Source: Lutraria lutraria
Taxonomy: Eukaryota; Mollusca; Bivalvia; Venerida; Mactridae
Assembly (NCBI GenBank): GCA_964023205.1
Contig: OZ026848.1
Span: 34,831,912-34,895,911 of the forward strand
DNA length: 64,000 nt
Direction of reading: 5' to 3'
In this document: positions 33,985-47,199 of the stretch, piece after piece
Numbering within the stretch: position 1 is the first letter of the stretch
Layout of the letters: each line of letters begins with the position of its first letter
Notes under the pieces: model-generated
Databases searched by the model: none
Told to the model about the DNA's origin: nothing
Seen by the model: the letters and a program-made list of their open reading frames with translations, nothing else
Translations under genes and position numbers: made by a program

Positions 33985-36900
33985 CTTATTACGTACCTTA
34001 AAGTCGTTTACATAGATCACAAATGATTTGTGACAGAATCTCCTGAGAAATCCACTTTTTCAATATTCGGTTCGGAAGCCACAGGAATGGTAGCGATGTG
34101 TACAATGTTGTTATTGGCAGTGTAAACAGTGGACACGTAATGCCATCATCAGTAACTTAAACCTAGAAAAATCTTAAATGGAGAGAGAAAAAACACAGGT
34201 TCAGTTTGAAATACTAAAAAGTTTAAACAAATAAAAGGTTACACTTCTAGCTTTGGTTGTGCGAACGGTTAGAATCAATTATGAATTGTGCATAAAAATT
34301 AAAAAAAAAACATTTTATAGCATTGAGGTATAACACAACTGTATTGCTCATGGTACGCTTTCAGTTTTGCTCTATCGTTGATTGTTGTATAAAAAATGGA
34401 AGAACGTAAAAATGCATTATGTACTTGTTATTGTTGACGATTTTCACATGGGTACTTAAATGTCCGAACTTAATTATATCCGTATCCGCATAAAAATCAC
34501 ACAGCTTATAGAATTTAAAAAAGACATTACTATAATGTTAGGTTTGAAAACAGTCGTATTTCAGGCATGTTGCTACATAAATGATATTTCATAAAATTCA
34601 TTATTACTTGATATGAATAAAATGAGAATCTAATTGCTATATTATCTTATAATACTGAAGGGATATACACTATTCGTGTGGAAACACCAATTAGATGTGT
34701 ATACAATACAAACCTAGTACAAGCCATACCTTCTGGTCATTTCAATTAATACTGATCAATATTAGTTATAATGATACGCTTATCTATATTACACGTTAAA
34801 GGCACATTAGCTTTTTGAATTTAGAAATATAGACCAATAGATAGCATGATAGTAAAAGTGCATTATATACAGAGAAATATAGTTATCTGCTCTAAAACAA
34901 TATTCACATAATCCTTACTTTAGCCGAAATGTTAGTAAAAATGTTATCAGATGCTATTTACTGTAACATACAAGAAATGGTGGTGAACTATTTAATGTAA
35001 CATACTGGAAGATGGTGAACTATTTACTGTAACAAATGTAGTCATTTTGGTCATATTTAGGTGTGTTTTCGTTCTTGTGTATTTGTTACTAATGGTATAT
35101 TCTCACTCGCATCTTTCAAACAATGTATATATATACATATACATTATTATATATACACTATTTTATGTACTTACATTGTGTTATATCTACGTGAAGCAAC
35201 ACTATTTTAAAGATAGCAAGTGATAAGAGATATTATTATCAATATGCAATATAAGTATGGTGACCATTAGTCATTGTTGACAAGTTGTAATATGTTCATG
35301 CTTATCTCCATAGCAACACTTTTAACGATAATTAAACCGGTTCTTTTTATCACAATGTGATTCATGTTAACGTGTATATTATGTGAACTGTACATTTATA
35401 CAAGTTTCATTATATTCTTGTTTTTAATTACAAATGTTATTTGTTATTGATTTCCCCGTAAACATCACTTTTGAAATTTGTTTGCACATCAAAGCTTACC
35501 GACATAACACAGCCGTTACCTGTTTTTGTATTTGTTTATGTTGTTAGTGTATTTAAACATAAATCTGTCATGCGTCATGTGACTTCCGTGTGAACATTCA
35601 ATATCTCACTTTGTATCAGCAGTTTTCATTTTACATCCATATTTTGTAATTATTTTAAATAGAAAATGATGATAAGGAAAAATCTGTTCGTCTAAAATTT
35701 AGTAAAAAATACGAATTTTTACTTGCTGCCTTTTTTAGGGCATTATGATTCTAATTTCCAGGATGATTGTCTCAAAACAGGACTAGAAGAGTTTGTACAT
35801 GTTTATAATTTATAGGTTTCCGTGATAGAAATTATTTTCTATGAGATTTTTTTCAAAACCAATGACATTCCTTTGAGTTATTTCCCCTTTAAATGTACAT
35901 TGAAGTCTATGGAAGTAACCATCGTTCAAAGATTAAAGACGTAAGAACAGCCATTTTAATGAAAACTCAGTAAAAAGATGCTATTATACTGTAGCAATCT
36001 AGGGAAACATGTTAAGAAATTTATATTCTTCTATTTTTCAACAAAGGCAACAACTCTTGCATTTTTTAACAAGTTTTCAGAAACAATTAGAAAACATACA
36101 TTCATATTCGTGAAAATGGGGACTGAAGATTACTTACAATAATACTGAGAATATAAACCGTTGAAAAGTCTTAAACAGCTTTATATCTTGAATGGTTTAT
36201 TTATACTTAAATTAGTGACATAGTTGAACATATTGTTAATTAGGAATAAATTTTACAAGGCTACAACGCTGACTTGACCGAGCGTCGGTAGCTATTAACA
36301 ACTTAAATATATATTCTGTTGACAGTATTTTAAGGTTCAATGTAAAAAGTAAACTTACGTTACAAGATTCCCCCACAGTACAATATTTCTATCTCTCAAA
36401 TTGATTGAAATGGTAAGGAAAAGAAACAATCTAGATATAGTTTATAATGCCACCTAGAATTTCTAAATAAATTCACTCAAACCAACTTATAAAACGCCAC
36501 CTGATATCATTGGATACAGATTGATTGTTAAAAGTATACATCTGTTTTTTTATTTCTGTAGATTCAAGTTCAATGAATTTCAAGACGGAATCTACACGAA
36601 TTTAATATTCTTTTTACCATATACACTGACAAATACGGTGAAACCCAACATACCTGTTTGACATTGCTACTAATAGCAAGAGAGTCACATGTGTAATAAG
36701 GCTTTTTAATCAGTAGCACAAAACTAGTTACGTTCTGAAATATCATAAATAATCCATGTGTGAACATATCTAATGATATAAACAGTGTCTTTGTTTACTC
36801 AAATTGTTATTCAACATTACTCCGACAAACAGCGTAGGAATAAATTCATGTGAATCGGCTCATATGCACGGCCGTGCCATATCGTTTATAAGGCACGGCC

Positions 36901-37975
36901 AAAAAAGACACGGGTATGTGATAAATGCTTGTAATCGTTAATCAAACTTTTTTTTCAAACAAATGACAATCGAAATTCATAATCGAAACTTGGAGGAACG
37001 CACCTGTCTCAAAGGAACACCGGACTCCAACATTCCCACTGCTTTGCCTCTTTCTTCTCCATGTTTTTATGTTGGTGTATATAAATCGAACTGATTGAAA
37101 TATACTGACCTAAATTTCATTGAATGCACGGGAATCACGAACAATATAACCAATAGTGAAGTATACGTTTCGCATGAGTAAATGTGCAAGAGAATATGCA
37201 ATCAAATAGTGTAAAATTACGGGTAATTGAATGAAATTATTGTATGCAAAATTTCCTTAATTTCTGCCTCAGAGTTTTTGACAAATTTCATTTTACGAAT
37301 TGGCGGTTTGTAAGTTGGTTTGAGTTAACCAAATACATTCATTCTTTCTTCAAATACCACTAAAATATTCTTAATATAGCCAGTTTAATTTACTATGTTA
37401 TGAACATATGGAGTTAACAAATATATTGATTTTTACTTTGTACTAATGTTCCTTATGCAACGATTTTGACCAGTAGCTTTTTGTTTATTCTATAATAACA
37501 GACCAGTGTTTACCCAGGCCAATTTTTCTATAAATGGCCAAAGGTACAAAGTACAATTCTATTCAATTAAATAAATGGTACGTGCAATAATATCACATAT
37601 TACTCAAGGGCTATGTAGACTAAAGAATTAAATTAAGTTTTTTACTTATCTATTAACTGATTAACTGATATTTGAAAAGAAAATATCGATGTTGTAGAAT
37701 TAATATACAATGTATTTACGCAAATTTCTAAATATTACCATTATTTACATTGTTTGGTAGTATTTACGGATATCATGGTTATTGTTCATTTTTTGTATTT
37801 AATTCAATATATCATTATTGTAATAAAATTTTAATAAACTGCTAGTACATAGTTATATATCAATTATGTTAAATGTGTTACCTTGTCAAATCATATCGCT
37901 GTCCGAAACAAGTCGGAACACAAGACAAAGGATTTATGCGTAACGTTCACCTAGCTAGTATTTGGCAGTTTAAAA

Positions 37976-38110
37976 GAACAGAACAGAACAGAACAGATAT
38001 TTTATTACTTGACTTGAGCCAAGGCTCATCAGCATTTACATAATATAAATATATACATAATTTACATGCGACATGGGAGTAAACATAAATAAGTTGTAAA
38101 CAAGGTAAAA
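37976..38110 (-). mobile_element. 3' end of a probable non-LTR retrotransposon (5'-truncated)
   Basis: On the minus strand the sequence runs through GCTGATGAGCCTTGGCTCAA and AATAAAATATCTGTTC into a (TGTTC)n tail (plus strand GAACA repeats at 37976-37995). A non-coding 3' end closing on a short tandem repeat is typical of LINE-like elements that end in microsatellites. No reverse transcriptase remains here. Confidence 0.5.
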
Positions 38111-38276
38111 TTACTATAGGTTTCTACAATAATTTAAGATTGCAAAATTACCGTAAAAATACCGCTCACTAAAATCCAAAGAAGGTAGAAAAATTGTATC
38201 TGCATATATCTATTAGTTTACAGTTGAGCGTTGACGTATAAGAAACGTATTAAATTTTACGTGACGTATCATAATG
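38111..38276. other. Left flank of the 36-bp array
   Basis: AT-rich. It contains ATTTTACGTGA at 38254-38264, which recurs at the right flank of the array. Confidence 0.5.
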
Positions 38277-40290
38277 TATCTAAGGACAAATTGTCTAGTG
38301 TTAGGACAGTACTATGACAGGACACATTGCCTAGTGTTAGAACAGTACTATGATAGGACACGTTGTCTAGTGATAGTACATTACTCTGATAGGACATGTT
38401 GTCTAGTGTTAGGACAGTACTATGATAGGACACGTTGTCTAGTGATAGTACATTACTCTGATAGGACATGTTGTCTAGTGTTAGGACAGTACTATGATAG
38501 GACACGTTGTCTAGTGATAGTACATTACTCTGATAGGACATGTTGTCTAGTGTTAGGACAGTACTATGATAGGACACGTTGTCTAGTGATAGTACATTAC
38601 TCTGATAGGACATGTTGTCTAGTGTTAGGACAGTACTATGATAGGACACGTTGTCTAGTGATAGTACATTACTCTGATAGGACATGTTGTCTAGTGTTAG
38701 GACAGTACTATGAGAGGACATGTTGTCTAGTGATAGTACATTACTCTGATAGGACATGTTGTCTAGTGTTAGTACATTACTCTGATAGGACATGTTGTCT
38801 AGTGTTAGGACAGTACTATGATAGCACATGTTGTCTAGTGTTAGTACATTACTCTGATAGGACATGTTGTCTAGTGTTAGTACATTACTCTGATAGGACA
38901 TGTTGTCTAGTGTTAGGACAGTACTATGATAGGACATGTTGTCTAGTGTTAGGACAGTACTATGATAGGACATGTTGTCTAGAGATAGTACATTACTCTG
39001 ATAGGACATGTTGTCTAGTGTTAGTACATTACTCTGATAGGACAAATTGTCTAGTGTTAGGACAGTACTATGATAGGACATGTTGTCTAGTGTTAGGACA
39101 TTACTCTGATAGGACATGTTGTCTAGTGTTAGAACATTACTCTGATAGGACATGTTGTCTAGTGTTAGAAAAGTACTATGATAGGACACGTTGCCTAGTG
39201 TTAGTACATTACTATGATAGGACACGTTGTCTAGTGATAGTACATTTCTCTGATAGGACATGTTGTCTAGTGTTAGGACAGTACTATGATAGGACATGTT
39301 GTCTAGTGTTAGTACATTACTCTGATAGGACATGTTGTCTAGTGATAGTACATTACTCTGATAGGACACGTTGTCTAGTGATAGTACATTACTCTGATAG
39401 GACATGTTGTCTAGTGTTAGGACAGTACTATGATATGACACGTTGCCTAGTGTTAGTACATTACTCTGATAGGACACGTTGTCTAGTGATAGTACATTAC
39501 TCTGATAGGACATGTTGTCTAGTGTTAGGACAGTACTATGATAGGACACGTTGTCTAGTGATAGTACATTACTCTGATAGGACACGTTGTCTAGTGATAG
39601 TACATTACTATGATAGGACACGTTGTCTAGTGATAGTACATTACTCTGATAGGACACGTTGTCTAGTGATAGTACATTACTCTGATAGGACATGTTGTCT
39701 AGTGATAGTACATTTATCTGATAGGACATGTTGTCTAGTGATAGTACATTACTCTGATAGGACATGTTGTCTAGTGATAGTACATTACTCTGATAGGACA
39801 TGTTGTCTAGTGATAGTACATTACTCTGATAGGACATGTTGTCTAGTGATAGTACATTACTCTGATAGGACACGTTGTCTAGTGATAGTACATTACTCTG
39901 ATAGGACATGTTGTCTAGTGTTAGGACAGTACTATGATAGGACACGTTGCCTAGTGTTAGTACATTACTCTGATAGGACACGTTGTCTAGTGATAGTACA
40001 TTACTCTGATAGGACATGTTGTCTAGTGATAGTACATTACTCTGATAGGACATGTTGTCTAGTGATAGTACATTACTCTGATAGGACATGTTGTCTAGTG
40101 ACAGTACATTACTCTGATAGGACATGTTGTCTAGTGATAGTACATTACTCTAATAGGACACGTTGTCTAGTGATAGTACATTACTCTGATAGGACATGTT
40201 GTCTAGTGTTAGGACAGTACTATGATAGGACAAGTTGCCTAGTGTTAGTACATTACAATGATAGGACATGTTGCCTAGTGTTAGTACATT
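38277..40290. repeat. Left sub-domain of the 36-bp array with 72-bp dimers
   Basis: Units here carry TTGTCTAGTG instead of TTGTACAGTG. Two types alternate in stretches: one with GATAGTACATTACTCT, the other with TTAGGACAGTACTAT. Together they form a 72-bp dimer that is very regular at about 38350-38700. The switch to the TGTACAGTG type occurs at about 40290-40330. Confidence 0.88.
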
Positions 40291-42699
40291 ACTCTGATAG
40301 GACATGTTGTACAGTGTTAGTACAATACTCTGATAGGACATGTTGTACTGTGTTATTACAATACTCTAATAGGACATGTTGCACTGTGTTAGTACAATAC
40401 TCTGATAGGACATGTTGTACTGTGTTAGTACAATACTCTGATAGAACAGGTTGTACAGTGTTAGTACAATACTCTAATAGGACATGTTGTACAGTGTTAG
40501 TACAATACTCTGATAGGACATGTTGTACTGTGTTTGTACTATACTCTAATAGTTCATGTTGTACTGTGTTAGTACAATACTCTGATAGGACATGTTGTAC
40601 TGTGTTAGTACAATACTCTAATAGAACAGGTTGTACAGTGTTAGTACAATACTCTAATAGGACATGTTGTACAGTGTTAGTACAATACTCTAATAGGACA
40701 TGTTGTACAGTGTTAGTACAATAGTCTGATAGGACATGTTGTACAGTGTTAGTACAATACTCTGATAGAACATGTTGTACAGTGTTAGTACAATACTCTG
40801 ATAGGACATGTTGTACAGTGTTAGTACAATACTCTGATAGGACATGTTGTACAGTGTTAGTACAATACTCTGATAGAACATGTTGTACAGTGTTAGTACG
40901 CTACTCTGATAGAACATGTTGTACTGTGTTAGAACAATACTCTGATAGGACATGTTGTACAGTGTTAGTACAATACTCTGATAGGACATGTTGTACTGTG
41001 TTAGTACAATACTCTGATAGGACATGTTATACATTGTTAGTACAATACTCTGATTGAACATGTTGTACTGTGTTAGTACAATACTCTGATAGAACATGTT
41101 GTACTGTGTTAGTAAAATACTCTGATAGGACATGTTGTACTGTGTTAGTAAAATACTCTGATAGGACATGTTGTACTGTGTTAGTACAATACTCTGATAG
41201 GACATGTTGTACTGTGTTAGTACAATACTCTGATAGGACATGTTGTACAGTGTTAGTACAATACTCTGATAGGACATGTTGTACAGTGTTAGTACAATAC
41301 TCTGATAGAACATGTTGTACTGTGTTAGTACAATACTCTGATAGGACATGTTGTACTGTGTTAGTACAATACTCTGATAGGACATGTTGTACTGTGTTAT
41401 TACAATACTCTGATAGGACATGTTGTACAGTGTTAGTACAATACTCTGATAGAACATGTTGTACAGTGTTAGTACAATACTCTGATAGGACATGTTGTAC
41501 AGTGTTAGAACAATACTCTGATAGGACAGGTTTTCTAGTGTTAGTACAATACTCTGATAGAACATGCTGTACAGTGTTAGTACAATACTCTGATAGAACA
41601 GGTTGTACAGTGTTAGTACAATACTCTGATAGGACATGTTGTACAGTGTTAGTACAATACTCTGATAGGACATGTTGTACAGTGTTAGAACAATACTCTG
41701 ATAGAACATGCTGTACAGTGTTAGTACAATACTCTGATAGGACATGTTGTACAGTGTTAGAACAATACTCTGATAGGACAGGTTTTCTAGTGTTAGTACA
41801 ATACTCTGATAGAACATGTTGTACGGTGTATGTACAATACTCTGATAGAACATGTTGTACTGTGTTAGTACAATACTCTGATAGGACATGTTGTACAGTG
41901 TTAGTACAATACTCTGATAGAACATGTTGTACTGTGTTAGTACAATACTCTGATAGGACATGTTGTACAGTGTTAGTACAATACTCTGATAGGACATGTT
42001 GTACAGTGTTAGTACAATACTCTGATAGGACATGTTGTACAGTGTTAGTACAAAACTCTGATAGGACATGTTGTACAGTGTTAGTACAATACTCTGATAG
42101 AACATGTTGTACTGTGTTAGTACAATACTCTGATAGGACATGTTGTACAGTGTTAGTACAATACTCTGATAGGACATGTTGTACAGTGTTAGAACTATAC
42201 TCTGATAGGACATGTTGTACAGTGTTAGTACAATACTCTGATAGGACATGTTGTACAGTGTTAGTACAATACTCTGATAGGACATGTTGTACAGTGTTAG
42301 TACAATACTCTGATAGAACAAGTTGTACTGTGTTAGTACAATACTCTGATAGGACATGTTGTACAGTGTTAGTACAATACTCTGATAGGACATGTTGTAC
42401 AGTGTTAGAACAATACTCTGATAGAACATGTTGTACGGTGTATGTACAATACTCTGATAGGACATGTTGTACAGTGTTAGTACAATACTCTGATAGGACA
42501 GGTTTTCTAGTGATAGTACAATACTCTGAGAGGACATGTTGTACAGTGTTAGTACAATACTCTGATTGGACAGGTTTTCTAGTGATAGTACAATACTCTG
42601 ATAGGACATGTTGTACTGTGTTAGTACAATACTCTGATAGGACATGTTGTACAGTGTTAGTACAATACTCTGATAGGACATGTTGTACAGTGTTAGTAC

Positions 42700-45600
42700 A
42701 ATACTCTGATAGAACATGTTGTACTGTGTTAGTACAATACTCTGATAGGACATGTTGTACTGTGTTAGTACAATACTCTGATAGGACATGTTGTACTGTG
42801 TTATTACAATACTCTGATAGAACATGTTGTACAGTGTTAGTACAATACTCTGATAGGACATGTTGTACAGTGTTAGAACAATACTCTGATAGGACAGGTT
42901 TTCTAGTGTTAGTACAATACTCTGATAGAACATGCTGTACAGTGTTAGTACAATACTCTGATAGAACAGGTTGTACAGTGTTAGTACAATACTCTGACAG
43001 GACATGTTGTACAGTGTTAGTACAATACTCTGATAGGACATGTTGTACAGTGTTAAAACAATACTCTGATAGAACATGCTGTACAGTATTAGTACAATAC
43101 TCTGATAGGACATGTTGTACAGTGTTAGAACAATACTCTGATAGGACATGTTGTACAGTGTTAGTACAATACTCTGATAGAACATGTTGTACGGTGTATG
43201 TACAATACTCTGATAGAACATGTTGTACTGTGTTAGTACAATACTCTGATAGGACATGTTGTACAGTGTTAGTACAATACTCTGATAGAACATGTTGTAC
43301 TGTGTTAGTACAATACTCTGATAGGACATGTTGTACAGTGTTAGTACAATACTCTGATAGGACATGTTGTCCAGTGTTAGTACAATACTCTGATAGGACA
43401 TGCTGTACAGTGTTAGTACAAAACTCTGATAGGACATGTTGTACAGTGTTAGTACAATACTCTGATAGAACATGTTGTACTGTGTTAGTACAATACTCTG
43501 ATAGGACATGTTGTACAGTGTTAGTACAATACTCTGATAGGACATGTTGTACAGTGTTAGAACAATACTCTGATAGGACATGTTGTACAGTGTTAGTACA
43601 ATACTCTGATAGGACATGTTGTACAGTGTTAGTACAATACTCTGATAGGACATGTTGTACAGTGTTAGTACAATACTCTGATAGGACATGTTGTACAGTG
43701 TTAGAACAATACTCTGATAGAACATGCTGTACAGTGTTAGTACAATACTCTGATAGGACATGTTGTACAGTGTTAGAACAATACTCTGATAGGACAGGTT
43801 TTCTAGTGTTAGTACAATACTCTGATAGAACATGTTGTACGGTGTATGTACAATACTCTGATAGAACATGTTGTACTGTGTTAGTACAATACTCTGATAG
43901 GACATGTTGTACAGTGTTAGTACAATACTCTGATAGAACATGTTGTACTGTGTTAGTACAATACTCTGATAGGACATGTTGTACAGTGTTAGTACAATAC
44001 TCTGATAGGACATGTTGTACAGTGTTAGTACAATACTCTGATAGGACATGTTGTACAGTGTTAGTACAATACTCTGATAGAACATGTTGTACTGTGTTAG
44101 TACAATACTCTGATAGGACATGTTGTACAGTGTTAGTACAATACTCTGATAGAACATGTTGTACTGTGTTAGTACAATACTCTGATAGGACATGTTGTAC
44201 AGTGTTAGTACAATACTCTGATAGGACATGTTGTACAGTGTTAGAACAATACTCTGATAGGACATGTTGTACAGTGTTAGTACAATACTCTGATAGGACA
44301 TGTTGTACAGTGTTAGTACAATACTCTGATAGGACATGTTGTACAGTGTTAGTACAATACTCTGATAGGACATGTTGTACAGTGTTAGAACAATACTCTG
44401 ATAGAACATGTTGTACGGTGTATGTACAATACTCTGATAGGACATGTTGTACAGTGTTAGTACAATACTCTGATAGAACATGTTGTACTGTGTTAGTACA
44501 ATACTCTGATAGGACATGTTGTACTGTGTTAGTACAATACTCTGATAGGACATGTTGTACTGTGTTATTACAATACTCTGATAGAACATGTTGTACAGTG
44601 TTAGTACAATACTCTGATAGGACATGTTGTACAGTGTTAGAACAATACTCTGATAGGACAGGTTTTCTAGTGTTAGTACAATACTCTGATAGAACATGCT
44701 GTACAGTGTTAGTACAATACTCTGATAGAACAGGTTGTACAGTGTTAGTACAATACTCTGATAGGACATGTTGTACAGTGTTAGTACAATACTCTGATAG
44801 GACATGTTGTACAGTGTTAAAACAATACTCTGATAGAACATGCTGTACAGTATTAGTACAATACTCTGATAGGACATGTTGTACAGTGTTAGAACAATAC
44901 TCTGATAGGACATGTTGTACAGTGTTAGTACAATACTCTGATAGAACATGTTGTACGGTGTATGTACAATACTCTGATAGAACATGTTGTACTGTGTTAG
45001 TACAATACTCTGATAGGACATGTTGTACAGTGTTAGTACAATACTCTGATAGAACATGTTGTACTGTGTTAGTACAATACTCTGATAGGACATGTTGTAC
45101 AGTGTTAGTACAATACTCTGATAGGACATGTTGTCCAGTGTTAGTACAATACTCTGATAGGACATGCTGTACAGTGTTAGTACAAAACTCTGATAGGACA
45201 TGTTGTACAGTGTTAGTACAATACTCTGATAGAACATGTTGTACTGTGTTAGTACAATACTCTGATAGGACATGTTGTACAGTGTTAGTACAATACTCTG
45301 ATAGGACATGTTGTACAGTGTTAGAACAATACTCTGATAGGACATGTTGTACAGTGTTAGTACAATACTCTGATAGGACATGTTGTACAGTGTTAGTACA
45401 ATACTCTGATAGGACATGTTGTACAGTGTTAGTACAATACTCTGATAGGACATGTTGTACAGTGTTAGAACAATACTCTGATAGAACATGCTGTACAGTG
45501 TTAGTACAATACTCTGATAGGACATGTTGTACAGTGTTAGAACAATACTCTGATAGGACAGGTTTTCTAGTGTTAGTACAATACTCTGATAGAACATGTT

Positions 45601-46240
45601 GTACGGTGTATGTACAATACTCTGATAGAACATGTTGTACTGTGTTAGTACAATACTCTGATAGGACATGTTGTACAGTGTTAGTACAATACTCTGATAG
45701 AACATGTTGTACTGTGTTAGTACAATACTCTGATAGGACATGTTGTACAGTGTTAGTACAATACTCTGATAGGACATGTTGTACAGTGTTAGTACAATAC
45801 TCTGATAGGACATGTTGTACAGTGTTAGTACAATACTCTGATAGAACATGTTGTACTGTGTTAGTACAATACTCTGATAGGACATGTTGTACAGTGTTAG
45901 TACAATACTCTGATAGAACATGTTGTACTGTGTTAGTACAATACTCTGATAGGACATGTTGTACAGTGTTAGTACAATACTCTGATAGGACATGTTGTAC
46001 AGTGTTAGAACAATACTCTGATAGGACATGTTGTACAGTGTTAGTACAATACTCTGATAGGACATGTTGTACAGTGTTAGTACAATACTCTGATAGGACA
46101 TGTTGTACAGTGTTAGTACAATACTCTGATAGGACATGTTGTACAGTGTTAGAACAATACTCTGATAGAACATGTTGTACGGTGTATGTACAATACTCTG
46201 ATAGGACATGTTGTACAGTGTTAGTACAATACTCTGATAG
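42700..46240. repeat. Two tandem copies of a 1,764-bp higher-order unit
   Basis: Private variants recur exactly 1,764 bp (49 units) apart: TTATTACAA at 42801/44565, TGTTAAAACA at 43051/44815, TTGTCCAGTG at about 43368/45132, and TTGTACGGTGTATG at 44411/46175. The copies run about 42700-44470 and 44464-46240 and are almost identical. Confidence 0.87.
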
Positions 46241-47199
46241 GATAGGTTTTCTAGTGATAGTACAATACTCTGAGAGGACATGTTGTACAGTGTTAGTACA
46301 ATACTCTGATTGGACAGGTTTTCTAGTGATAGTACAATACTCTGATAGGACATGTTGTACTGTGTTAGTACAATACTCTGATAGGACATGTTGTACAGTG
46401 TTAGTACAATACTCTGATAGGACATGTTGTACAGTGTTAGTACAATACTCTGATAGAACATTTTGTACTGTGTTAGTACAATACTCTGATAGGACATGTT
46501 GTACTGTGTTAGTACAATACTCTGATAGGACATGTTGTACTGTGTTATTACAATACTCTGATAGAACATGTTGTACAGTGTTAGTACAATACTCTGATAG
46601 GACATGTTGTACAGTGTTAGAACAATACTCTGATAGGACAGGTTTTCTAGTGTTAGTACAATACTCTGATAGAACATGTTGTACAGTGTTAGTACAATAC
46701 TCTGATAGAACAGGTTGTACAGTGTTAGTACAATACTCTGATAGGACATGTTGTACAGTGTTAGTACAATACTCTGATAGGACATGTTGTACAGTGTTAG
46801 AACAATACTCTGATAGAACATGCTGTACAGTGTTAGTACAATACTCTGATAGGACATGTTGTACAGTGTTAGAACAATACTCTGATAGGACAGGTTTTCT
46901 AGTGCTAGTACAATACTCTGATAGAACATGTTGTACGGTGTATGTACAATACTCTGATAGAACATGTTGTACTGTGTTAGTACAATACTCTGATAGGACA
47001 TGTTGTACAGTGTTAGTACAATACTCTGATAGAACATGTTGTACTGTGTTAGTACAATACTCTGATAGGACATGTTGTACAGTGTTAGTACAATACTCTG
47101 ATAGGACATGTTGTACAGTGTTAGTACAATACTCTGATAGGACATGATGTACAGTGTTAGTACAAAACTCTGATAGGACATGTTGTACAGTGTTAGTAC

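Larger units (their letters stand above)
33847..37975. other. AT-rich intergenic region, no gene recognised
   Basis: About 4.1 kb with no convincing open frame; the longest, on the minus strand at 36570-36767, resembles nothing known. Features noted are an NRF-1-type palindrome (33973-33984), a TATATATA-rich tract near 35127-35162, and a GC palindrome GCACGGCCGTGC (36866-36877) whose half GGCACGGCC recurs at 36892-36900. Confidence 0.5.

Noticed and set aside
35127..35162. TATA box near TATATATATACATATA
   Set aside because: A simple AT microsatellite in AT-rich DNA with no gene downstream.
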